A stretch of DNA of 64,000 nucleotides from Bedellia somnulentella (lineage: Eukaryota > Arthropoda > Insecta > Lepidoptera > Bedelliidae), in assembly GCA_963576735.1 (NCBI GenBank), contig OY755187.1, positions 9,300,001-9,364,000 on the forward strand, in the 5' to 3' direction. The position numbers and the translations under genes are program-made. Positions 11,402-20,418 of the stretch are shown piece by piece. Positions within the stretch are counted from its first letter, which is position 1. Every line of letters starts with the position of its first letter. Below the pieces are notes generated by a model. It was not told the DNA's origin, searched no databases, and was given only the letters and a program-made list of their open reading frames with translations.

Positions 11402-12185
11402 TAATAATAATAATAATATGTTTATTTAAGAAGCAACTTGGCTCATGGTGTTAGTAACAAGAAGCGCTTAAGGACTATTGTTAGTAACTTAAAACTAATA
11501 CTATTTACAAAAACTACAAATTTACAAAATGCCTAACCTAACTATGCCTACACCACCCACTGACTGGCGCATGTAGCATGCAGCAGTGGTTGATGTAAGC
11601 ACAGTCGAATCGTTCTGCAATCATGCACAGGACGCTGCTGGAGCTGGCACGCACACGACGCACCAGACCTGCGCAGCGCTTTCGCACGATGCTGTAAAAG
11701 CAATCAATGCGCGCCTCTGCAAACATTCCTGATGCGCTGCAGTGTCGTGGCAGCCCCATCAGCATCCTGAATGCATGATTGTATTGTATTCGTAGTACGT
11801 TGTATGCTTTTTGGGTATATTTGGCCCAGAGGCTGCATGTATAGAAGCTGGAGCAAAATGCTCTAAAAAGAATGTGTTTCACCTTTTTACTGCAGCGTGA
11901 GAACCTCCGAGCCACCATGTTCGCCCTAACACACAACGCCCTACGCGCGCGCTCTATATCGACGTCATCTTTCAAATCCGCAGTTAACAGGTGACCTAAG
12001 TATTTAAATTGGGTCACGCGATTCAAAACATTACCGTTTAACCTGACGGGTGGCATGCTAAATATACATTTTTTTTGTGTGGTAAATATCATTGTCTCAC
12101 TCTTTTTACAATTGTATATCAAGCCGTGTTCCTTTGCATACATTTCGCAAATGGCGAGAAGACGATTAAGGCCACAAACACAACA
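11402..12185 (-). mobile_element. 5'-truncated LINE with ATT-repeat tail
   Basis: On the minus strand the RT pseudogene is followed by a 3' UTR of about 115 bp with an AATAAA signal (CTTAAATAAAC) and an ATT tandem tail at 11402-11419. Loss of everything 5' of the RT thumb is the usual result of aborted target-primed reverse transcription. Confidence 0.8.
11538..12185 (-). pseudogene. Reverse transcriptase C-terminal fragment of a non-LTR retrotransposon
   Basis: A 216-codon open frame runs from just after a stop at 12186-12188 to the stop at 11538. The first in-frame Met, at 12143, heads a 201-residue product. Visible features are the FKYLG motif that follows the RT palm (residues 46-50), the acidic DLKDDVDIE segment, a cysteine-bearing thumb and connection region (ARRALCVRANMVARRFSRC), and SLWAKYTQKAYNVLRIQYNH..LPRHCSASGMFAEA. 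This layout is typical of the region beyond the YADD box in CR1, L2 or related clades; the exact clade is inferred. The catalytic YADD box and the endonuclease are absent, so the product cannot be functional. It is unrelated in tail sequence to family C. Confidence 0.8.
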
Positions 12186-13034
12186 TTAATAGATGACGCA
12201 GTTATAATTCGCAATAAAGGTGGAGCCAGGACTACGAAAAAAATTATACTTAGCCACTTTAGGAAGTTTAGTAAGTAATAGTTTGTAAAAAAGATGTTGT
12301 GTTGAGATTGGTCACCAGCTAAATCTATGTCGAGAAGCACTTTACACTTTTCTATGCCTAACACACAGCATTTATCTTCAATGTTAACTGAGAGCTAATA
12401 TTTATTTACCAACAAATCTAGGCAGTTTCAAGTATCGGCAAATTTACCTGCGAAATAAAAAAGAACAATTATTATAAAATGAGCCAAGTTTCAAAATCTT
12501 CCCCAAAAGTTTAATTGTACGTAAACATTGCCTAAAGTTCCCAAATATCTAACAAAAAATAGCAAATTGAAAAGTAATAAAGAAGTTTAATGATGTTTTA
12601 AGATGCGCTAATTAAATTAGTTAGTTACTTAATTAAAAGCAAACATTCAAAAATATTCGTGAAATACCTAATTAAAACATGCTATTCCCAAAGTTAAAAA
12701 GAAAGTTATTATTTGAAATACTTTGATCAAATATCTGACTGTTTTAAATTGAAAAAGTTTTTTTTTTGTATTTATCCTTAAAAATAAAAGAGGAAAAAGC
12801 TTCGTAATCGCCATAGTCAATTTTTGAGTTTCAGAAAGAGTAAATTCTTAATTTTCATTTGTTATTACAAAAAAAATCATTTCTATAAAAGCCTTTACCA
12901 TAATAAAACGAAATATTAAAGTCATTATCAATAAATAGAAGAAATTTGTAAATGAAATCCTTTCTAGTTCCTACGCTTATGAGCGAATGTAGGATTTCGA
13001 TAAAGAAAAATGAGAGCAGTGTAAATGCAGTAGA
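12186..13034. other. Gene-free AT-rich stretch
   Basis: Very AT-rich. No RT coding continues upstream of the LINE break, and nothing else was recognised. Confidence 0.4.
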
Positions 13035-13228
13035 GATAAGGTACCTGAAAATCCGATATTTGTATTTTATTTTAGGTTATGTGATCAAAAGAGAAATGGT
13101 GTGTTTTGTGATAGGTGCGGTGTGAGGTGTGATTGATAAGGTACCAGTACGTCCGATAATTAAGTTTTATTTTAGGTTATGTGAACAGAAATAGTGTGTT
13201 TTGTTATAGGTGCGGTGTGAGGTGTGAT
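13035..13228 (+). repeat. Two-unit tandem repeat (~97 bp)
   Basis: Units 13035-13133 and 13135-13228 share GATAAGGTACC, TTTTATTTTAGGTTATGTGA and AGGTGCGGTGTGAGGTGTGA. They differ by a few small indels. The array stops immediately before a family C fragment, so it may be a 5' part of that copy or an unrelated repeat used as target. Confidence 0.8.
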
Positions 13229-13233
13229 CCACA

Positions 13234-13512
13234 GAGGATGGATGGCATTTAATTGGTGAAAGAGATATATATAGCCAATGTGGATGATAATGTCAGCAGA
13301 GGATGACCATGGAGAACACATATAGATCTAATTAAAAATGTGCTCAAAAAGCCAGCTGCCCAATATGTAAACAATAAATGAGCATGTATGAAAGATTGAT
13401 AAATGTAGACGATTCTCAAGAGGTTTACCAGGATCGTACAAAGTGGCAACCGATACTTTCTGCCTATCCTAATGGGAACTAATAGCATGAGTATATTTAT
13501 GTATGTATTTCT
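13234..13512 (+). repeat. Family C LINE 3' end, longer decayed copy
   Basis: It extends further 5' than the other copies. Decayed coding sequence is seen from about 13250 (NVSAEDDHGEH), then LKMCSKS, CMKD and the DRTKW..LSAYPNGN terminus, with frameshifts and stops between. It ends GCATGAGTATATTTATGTAT. This copy gives the best view of the upstream part of the LINE ORF in this window. Confidence 0.7.
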
Positions 13513-13795
13513 AAAAGAAATAGAATGTTCACAAGCAATAAACATTCAAAGGAACTACCAAACAAAACTAACACTTGAGACTTCTGAAGTGCTACTATTA
13601 AAGAATCGTTCAGATTTTAAGATGGCGACTCAAGAGCAAGGGGAGGACCACCAAGTGTTGAGGAAATCTTGGATCCTTTGGGAATTAATATGTTTTATTT
13701 TTCTCAGGTATAAGTCGCAATATTTTATTAAAGAAGAGCAAAAGTAGTTTATATAAGAAAGCGTATTTTATGAAGATCAGAGAATTTAATGAGGA

Positions 13796-13902
13796 TTGTT
13801 AGATGAAAACGAAACTAGAGAGGTGTGTCAGGATCGTACAAAGTGGCGATCGATAGTCTCCGCCTACCCCAATGGGAACTAATGGCGTTAGTATATGTTG
13901 TT
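13796..13902 (+). repeat. Family C LINE 3' end, short copy
   Basis: The segment encodes ETREVCQDRTKWRSIVSAYP followed by NGN-stop in one frame, then GGCGTTAGTATATG. It is strongly 5'-truncated. Confidence 0.75.
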
Positions 13903-15515
13903 AAGTCAAGAGGATTTAAGAACAAACTCAACTCTCTTTCCGAAAGGTTGGCTAAACAGCAAAACAACTATAAAGAATAAATAAATGTTATGAAAAAAAC
14001 ATGTTATTTTAAATACCAAGCTCACTATATCATCTAAACAGGTATAAGTGTATAAAGGTAGTTCGGTAACCGCCTGACCGATGCCCCCACCTCAGTAATC
14101 TTAAAATACACAAAGTAAATAAACAAGTACTGAATACTTCCAGTATGCTAGCTCAGATGCACACGTTATGGCTTCTTAGTATGCTACTGTTATTATTATC
14201 GTTCTACCGCGGTTAGGGATAGAATAGTACTACTTGTTCTCTTGACGTGATGTTCGAAGCAGGTTAGGAATTATTGGTTGATAAGTGATAGGGGGAAGAT
14301 GTGATACATATTATTACACCACTGGTACTATTTATGCTATATTTTTTTCTTAGGACTACTAAAGATATGGCGAATCTTATTGTGACTGTAGCCTTGTTGA
14401 TTATTGATTGAGTGAGTATAGATAAATACAGAAATCCTTTTAATAAATAACAAGGGTTCGAAAGAGCTGAAATGCAACATTCCTTATGTCTTTTGAACCA
14501 GGTAAATTTGAGTTTTACTTTAATGTAAGAAGCTTTGAAAAACATTGAAAGATGGCTTGGCCTTATCATAGTGAGTAAAGATAGACTCGCATCTTTAAAC
14601 TAATAAGAGCATATACTTTTATATATGAACTTTACTTATCATTGCCGATTTATTTACAGTACAATAAGATAATAGAGCTCTACATTAAGGTAAATAGTAT
14701 TTGACCGTATCTGTATTCCCTAATCGGAGTAATTCCAGAAGGAACCAGGTTAACCTGTCGACCGCCGTCAATGTCAGATGCATTCGCCCACCTGTTATTT
14801 ATCTGAATACCGTACAGACTTCTGGAAAATTAACTAGTTGATGGAAATAAGATGATTCGTTTATTTGTTTGCAAAATCAATTGTATCAGGGGTTTTGATT
14901 ACGTAGAAAAAAGGACGGATCCTATAAATAGTTGGATAGACAACTAACGAACTTATATAATTATTGGAATATTATTTCTCAACAAGTAATTTAGAAAGAT
15001 TTATTAAATGGTATTGTGTTTTTCCCTCCTTCTATGTGATAATCAGAACAGTGTGCACACAAAAACGAGTTTTCTACAAACTCTGTTCAGTTTACCGTTT
15101 GGTACATTTTGCGATATGCCTATGTCAATTAATTTTTTTTCTGTCAATGTAACTATACTATCTATCTATGAAATCATTTATTAAGGGTACCCGAGACGTA
15201 AAACAAAATATAGTTCCACCACCACAATTTCAAAATAAAACCAAAGACAATCAGTATAATAGACCCGTAGAGTGAAATAAAAGCAAATTGATTTCAAAAT
15301 CAGAGCCCAGGTAGGCGAAGGTACATCAAGAAAAAAAAACAAGGATCCAGCCCACGGCCCTCTAGCATTGTTGTGGTGGTCAGTGCCTCGAAAATAAAAC
15401 ACAACAGGAAGAAACGGGTTATGCGAGTCTACGGGAACCCGTCCTACCACTTTTAAACCAAGACGTCGCTATGATTTTAAAAAAACCTTCGTTTTCTTTT
15501 ACAATTCTGTTAGAT
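13903..15515. other. Gene-free stretch
   Basis: No gene was recognised. The minus frame at 15181-15450 (89 codons) covers a slightly GC-richer piece but shows no known domain. Confidence 0.4.
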
Positions 15516-15552
15516 GGCCTCCCAGTGATGGATCACTGCGCTACGTGGGAGT
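15516..15552. other. Short hairpin
   Basis: Nested inverted repeat: CTCCCA..TGGGAG encloses CAGTGAT-GG-ATCACTG. Such structures can be remnants of MITE tips. Nothing else supports a function. Confidence 0.35.
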
Positions 15553-15877
15553 ATCTTATGATAGCGACAAAAAATGCATTTTTTGTGTATGAGATCGTAA
15601 AGGTTATGTTTCTGGTCTAATAAATACGAAATGTTAATGGTTGTAAGAAAGGTTAGGTTGAGGTATGCATATCGTCTAATAAAAGCGTGTGTGTGATAAA
15701 GAATTTCGTGTTTTGTTTTGAAGCTTCGAAAAGTGTTAAATTTAAGTGCTTAATAAGTTAATAAGGATGTTGAGTTGTTTTGGAGATCTTAAGGTGAGAA
15801 ATGTTGGCAGAATAGGATTTACGATGGCTGAATGAAATGTAGTAAATGTGATAAGATGATTTGATTACATGTTTCGA

Positions 15878-16120
15878 AACGGTGAGGGAAAACATCGTGA
15901 GGAAACCCACATGGCTGAGTTGTACTTAGTCATGTGACAGTGTATTCGTACAAAACGGCGATAGGCCTGCCCCCTATCACGTGAGTACACTGTCCATGCA
16001 AAACGTGGGTACTCTGAACACCAGGTGACAAAGTCACGTGATGTTCAGAAGTATTAGTACCTCTGCCAACCCCTTCGGGGATATTCGGCGTGAACGTTTA
16101 TGTTTATGTTATGTTATGTT
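15878..16120 (+). repeat. Family A SINE, 5'-truncated recent copy
   Basis: The tRNA-like head is missing. From AACGGTGAGGGAAAACATCG to the tail the copy differs from the 31.8 kb copy at only a couple of positions. It has the internal hairpin, the CCAACCCCTTCGGGGATATT tail hairpin, GGCGTGAACG and a TTATG tandem tail. The near-identity suggests recent amplification. Confidence 0.9.
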
Positions 16121-17222
16121 TCGAAAATTGATAAGAACTAGCAATCAAACACGAAGAGTTTTATGATACTCTCCTACTTCCCCTATACCTCTTGGGAAAA
16201 ATCATTCATAACTGAATTGGTTCCATAAACCGTATACAATTATATTTGACTTCATATTAATGTTTGAAAGACTTGAAAAATCGTGGAAAACGTAGGTAAA
16301 TACAGACTTTTCTATTCACGAAGAGCATTCAAAATTGAGTTTAAAAAATTCCGAACGCCCGCTGACTGGGGGCCACTTTTCCTTTATGCTCAAGAGATTT
16401 AAAATATCGGGACCATTTTCGATTTAGTTTAAATCGAGATTTAAACTTCACGGCTAATTTATTTACTTATAAGATTCACTATGTATGTCAATAAGACGAT
16501 CGGACAGTAACCAGACGCCTGCGCTTGCTCAAGGCTCGACGAAACCCAGCTGGATAAACGTTAGGCCATACACAGAACAACCAGTTTAACGCGATCTCCC
16601 CACCAAAGTGAACAAAGGAACAATGCGGACCAACCTATCTGGTGGTACATTTACCCCATGCAAAGGTCTTGGATAGTTCAACGACTTTGGCCAAGAATAA
16701 CTTGAACGCATTTATCTCAAGTTCATGCAAACAAAAATGCACTTTACGGCTTCGTGCGAAGTTTTATTATGGCTGGGTGGTAGTGAGTCATGACGTCATA
16801 AGGCCTCTTGCATATCTGCTGCAGTATAAAAATATCAAGGTTCTCTTTTTATTTATTTTTACTTGCATACCTGAACTTGGGCTGGCTAGCTGGGAGGGGT
16901 TTGAGGCATTTATCTGTTTCTCGACTTGTTCTTACGTATTTTAATGCAACGAGACGGTAAAATACAGTCATTGTAATTCAAAGAAAGGTAGTCTTTTAGT
17001 TAGTTTATTTGAATGCTGGATAGTGTCACTTGCTTATATGGGGTAGACCACACGAAGTAAACGTCTTGTTTTCCTTGTTGGGGTTTCAATATAATACTCC
17101 TTCAACTATCTGAATAAACGAGTACATGATTCATATACTTAAAACCTTAGCTCGACTCCAGATTTACTTGTACGAACATATAAATAAGATTCCCTCTTTA
17201 GTATGCCAAGATATTTTTATTA
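16121..17222. other. Gene-free stretch
   Basis: No gene was recognised apart from the promoter-like cluster listed separately. The frame at 16642-16944 (100 codons) has no recognisable domain. Confidence 0.4.
16784..16832 (+). promoter_or_regulatory. AP-1/CRE-like sites upstream of a TATA-like box
   Basis: TGAGTCA (16784-16790) abuts TGACGTCA (16791-16798), and TATAAAAA follows at 16825. These match the AP-1, CRE and TATA consensus sequences. No transcript start or downstream exon can be shown, so this is a chance-level regulatory candidate. Confidence 0.2.
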
Positions 17223-17338
17223 ACATACAAACGTCATTAGATCCCATTTGGGTAGGCAGAGAGTATCGATCGCCACTATGTACGATCCTGGCAAACCTCT
17301 CTAGTTTCATTGACATTCTTTAATCTTTTTATTCTTAC
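17223..17338 (-). repeat. Family C LINE 3' end, minus copy
   Basis: The plus strand shows ACATACAAACGTCATTAG, CCCATTTGGGTAGGCAGAG, TATCGATCGCCACTATGTAC and CCTGGCAAACCTCTCTAG. This is the reverse complement of the segment encoding the RT terminus. Confidence 0.75.
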
Positions 17339-17534
17339 ACTTAGCTTGAATTTTGGGAAAAAACAGACGAATAAATCTCCCTGACTTTTCGAAAAATACA
17401 AGGATAACAGCCATTAACTTGTATCTTCCCAAAAGTTTGATTTACCTGCTTCGTTGTTTGTTCTTTCTGTTAGGGTAGGAGTCGCATATGTAAGATATTT
17501 CCTCTTTCGGACATCATTTATACGAATGCATCGA

Positions 17535-17752
17535 ATTGTGGATGGTAATGTAACATGTTAGTAGGGGACGACGATGAAATAGCGAGTGTGCTCAAAAAGG
17601 CAGGCGTCCGAAGTATCAAGAATAAAAAAGCATGTATGAGAAGATTGATGGATGTAAAAGAAGCTAGAGAGGTTTGTCAGGATCGTACGAAGTGGGGATC
17701 GATAGTCTCTGCCTACCCCAATGGGAACTAATTGCGTGAGTATATGTATGTA
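17535..17752 (+). pseudogene. Family C LINE: best-preserved RT C-terminus
   Basis: One frame is open from about 17560 to the stop at 17728-17730. It reads GDDDEIASVLKKAGVRSIKN, continues KKACMRRLMDVKEAREVC, and ends with QDRTKWGSIVSAYPNGN. This is the end of a non-LTR RT polyprotein; the DR-x-x-W-x-S-x-V pattern is common at such ends, and the clade is inferred only. The last codons (TAC CCC AAT GGG AAC TAA) form a small CCC-CAAT-GGG hairpin. GCGTGAGTATATGTATGTAT follows the stop. The catalytic RT and endonuclease are missing, so this is a dead 5'-truncated copy. Confidence 0.75.
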
Positions 17753-18060
17753 TCGAATCGTATAAAGTAGGTAGACACTATCGATGCTCTGTCTTTATAT
17801 TCAAAATCAATAAAATATAGTTTTCTGAGCCATGTAATTTAGTTTCTTAACAGTAGCTAACAACATGTCAGGATTCGATCCCGGGATCCCGAAAACCGGG
17901 ATCCCGGAATCCCGATCATATTTTAGTCCCGAAAATCTCGGGATTAAATCCAATGAATCCCGGGATTTTCGGGACTTATTTTTTTTTTATATAACGCAGT
18001 GATTTAAGTGGAGTATTAAACTATTTACAAAATCCTCATACTGAGAAGACTGAGTTAGAA

Positions 18061-18450
18061 ACTGATTGTGACTTAAAGGAGTTATTTTCAAGTCCAAGCA
18101 AGATGACTATAAAACACAGATTATTTTGTTAGCTGGAAAAATTGAAAATAGTGATAATGAAGAAAATGACATGAACATTGAACCTACGCAGACAACTAGT
18201 AAGACTGATTTAACATTAAAAGAAAAGTTTCAGAACGAAATAGAAAACAGTATGAAAATAATAAATCCTGAAGCATTTAAAGAAACTGATCTATCTAAGA
18301 TCATTAAACAAGAAATGAATGTTTTTGAGGCTAGTTCCACACGAGGTCATAATTTGGAGAAGGCTTATAAAAATTTGAAGCATGCTTTCGGATGAGACGT
18401 TGGATGCATTGTTATTTCTTAGATTTTATTTTCGTGGCTTAAATAAGTAA
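18061..18450 (+). pseudogene. hAT transposase C-terminal (dimerisation) fragment
   Basis: The frame beginning about 18066 encodes an acidic linker and LTLKEKFQNEIENSMK, then KQEMNVFEASSTRGHNLEKA. This resembles the start of the hAT C-terminal dimerisation domain (known pattern: FEAT..R..NL.KLY..L). After YKNLKHAF the frame breaks. In the next frame 18388-18450 encodes SDETLDALLFLRFYFRGLNK-stop, which is the family's final helix. The conserved P-T-S..E-R-x-F-S core between the two blocks is deleted. The ORF has no ATG; the N-terminal BED finger and DDE catalytic regions are absent. Confidence 0.75.
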
Positions 18451-18562
18451 ATTATAGTGCCTGGTCTATTTTATTTAAAATATTAGTAGTCCTAATAACA
18501 TTGATCTCTTTTGACAAATATCAGAAGTTGATTTTTTTAAGTTTATTGTAAAATATAAAATA

Positions 18563-18602
18563 AACAAACTAGGCAATAATTTTTATAAGGGCCTAGTTTG
18601 TT
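18563..18602. other. 12-bp stem hairpin after the hAT stop
   Basis: AACAAACTAGGC (18563-18574) pairs exactly with GCCTAGTTTGTT (18591-18602) around a 16-nt loop. It lies in the hAT 3' region and could be a subterminal or 3' UTR structure. Confidence 0.5.
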
Positions 18603-19301
18603 AATTTTATTAGAAGAAATAATAATTTTGTTTTGTTTTTGAAGATTTAAGTAAAGATTTAAAATAAAAGGTTGATTTTGATATGTTTACTTCTTTTTAA
18701 TTGCTACCGTTTTCTTCAATACATAGTATAAAACAAAGTCGCTTTCGCTGTATGTCCGTATGTATGCTTAGATCTTTAAAACTACGCAACGGATTTTGAT
18801 GCTGTTTTTTTTAATAGATAAAGTGATTCTTAAGGAAGGTTTGTATGTATAATAAATGCATTATATAGTAGAGAAACACTGATAAATTTAAAGGTTTCTA
18901 ATGTGATGTCGTAAATAACCACGTTTTTTTGCGCTTATATTGCAAACGCTGGCTGAACTCTACGAGATAGACCAAAATAATGTACTACAGTATTGTTCAC
19001 CTTAAAAAGTTCAACAAAAAAATCCGCAATGGTATATGTCTATCTCTTAGGGATAACCCAGCATAACCATTTTTATTCTTTACTTAAAAATGGTAATTTA
19101 CGAAGTGATTTTAAACAATACAACATGAAATACAATTTCTGAAATACAACATTAATCCTTATCCAATTAAGTACCTCAAATAAATTGTGCATTTATTATA
19201 GATCAATATGCTTTTTACAGCATGTAATTTAAGTGAATATTCCCGAAGATATTACAAATTTAAAATGCAGGGTCGTAGTTTTTTGCGCGGGGCGGCGCGT
19301 G

Positions 19302-19350
19302 CCTATAAATAGCGCGTCGATGGCCGCGCTTCGCCTTAAGCCTCATTCGT
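19302..19350 (+). promoter_or_regulatory. Putative internal promoter of the Helitron
   Basis: A GC-rich patch holds CCTATAAATAGCGCG (TATA at 19304), with an arthropod-type initiator TCATTC at 19343-19348. The spacing of about 40 nt is longer than the usual 30. The patch lies about 500 bp before the Helitron ORF. Confidence 0.35.
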
Positions 19351-19849
19351 CCTGAATAGGCTATCACCGATGCTTGCACTTTATGATTTGCAGCGATCGC
19401 ACGCGTTTATCGGAGCTCTCTAGCGAGGAAAATATTAAGAATTAATTAAACTGAATAGAATAAGTATCTTTTGTTGTTGATTATCTTTTAATTTTTATTA
19501 TTATTATTACATTAGCAGTATTGTAAGTACATTAGGTTAGATAGGATTAGCTTAAAACCATATTTCTTGGTATTTCTTCCATTAAGACTTTGATTTGAAT
19601 TTAGAGTTAAGACAATTTGGTATTAGGGCGAGCATTTTCAATTATTGAATATTATAGTTAAGTTCATAGAAGAACTGAATAGAATAGATATATTTTGTTG
19701 TTGATAATCTTTTGTTTTTAGTCGAACGAATAGTAAGTAAATATTTTTTACTCCAGCACTAACCAATAATTAGTGCAATTAGTTCATAATCATACGTATA
19801 GTTTTAAGTTGTGAGTTTAATCAAGTACTGAGTACCTAAGTATAAAATT

Positions 19850-20266
19850 TTGAACAGACATTATAAAGTCATGTCCGGAAGACGTCGTCGTGCGAACATA
19901 GGTCGTAGTACAGTGAATGCCAGAAGAGCACGTTCAGCAAGAGATGAAGAATCGTCAACGGAACGCGAGGCTCGCCTCAGCCAGCTCCGAGATAGAAATA
20001 GAACTGAGAGAGAAAGAGAATCCTCAATAGAGCGTGAGGCTCGCCGCAGCCAGGATCGGGTTAGACGTAGAGTTCAGAGAGCCAGAGAATCCTCTGTAGA
20101 GCATGAGGCTCGCCTCAGCCAGAATAGAAATCGAATACAGAGAACGAGAGAATCAGCACAGACACATAGTAACGCTGAACAAAACGGACAACCGATCAGC
20201 CACAGATGGGTAAATAAAGAATATTCTGCCATGAAAGCTGTGAAAGAACAAACAAAAAATCTGTGA
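19850..20266 (+). pseudogene. Helitron Rep/helicase protein, N-terminal repeat segment only
   Basis: A 138-codon open frame. A better start than the first Met is Met8 (19871), which gives MSGRRRRANIGR, the basic N-terminus usual for these proteins. Three tandem units follow (residues about 34-56, 57-79 and 80-100) built on ESSxExEARxSQ, a charged, probably helical repeat characteristic of animal Helitron proteins. The frame then runs into non-homologous sequence and stops. The Rep (HUH) nuclease and SF1 helicase domains are absent, so the element is non-autonomous. Whether the stub is translated is unknown. Confidence 0.75.
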
Positions 20267-20418
20267 ACGTTGTGTATAAGGACATTCTGTAGTAGGTATA
20301 TTTTGCATTGCACCCGTGCGAAGCCGGGGCGGGTCGCTAGTTACCAATAAAATCCAACCAATAACAGTCGATAATCCCGAAATCCCGGGACTAGAAAAAT
20401 CGACCGGGATCGAATCCT

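Larger units (their letters stand above)
18716..20340 (+). mobile_element. Internally deleted Helitron carrying the helicase N-terminus
   Basis: The left part (ATACATAGTATAAAACAAAG, ACTACGCAACGGATTTTGAT) is a common arthropod Helitron 5' region. The right end is CACCCGTGCGAAGCCGGGGC followed by GGGTCGCTAG and then T, so the hairpin and CTRR|T ends are intact. The exact 5' boundary is uncertain by a few bases, because the base before TC at 18716 is T, not A. It inserted within the hAT element, so it is the younger of the two. Coding survives only for the first part of the protein. Confidence 0.8.
17870..20418 (+). mobile_element. Internally deleted hAT element, interrupted by a Helitron
   Basis: The ends carry an inverted repeat, GGATTCGATCCCGG at 17871-17884 and CCGGGATCGAATCC at 20404-20417. 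Subterminal GGGATCCCGG-type repeats are dense at the left end and present at the right end. An 8-bp target duplication is only partial: ATGTCA occurs at 17865-17870 and again just outside the right end at 20421-20426. The hAT part is about 0.9 kb and retains transposase C-terminal coding. About 1.6 kb in the middle is a nested Helitron. Confidence 0.75.

Noticed and set aside
12119..12364. Overlapping ORF upstream of the RT pseudogene as RT N-terminus
   Set aside because: No YADD box or palm motif is present in any frame; the LINE is truncated near 12186.
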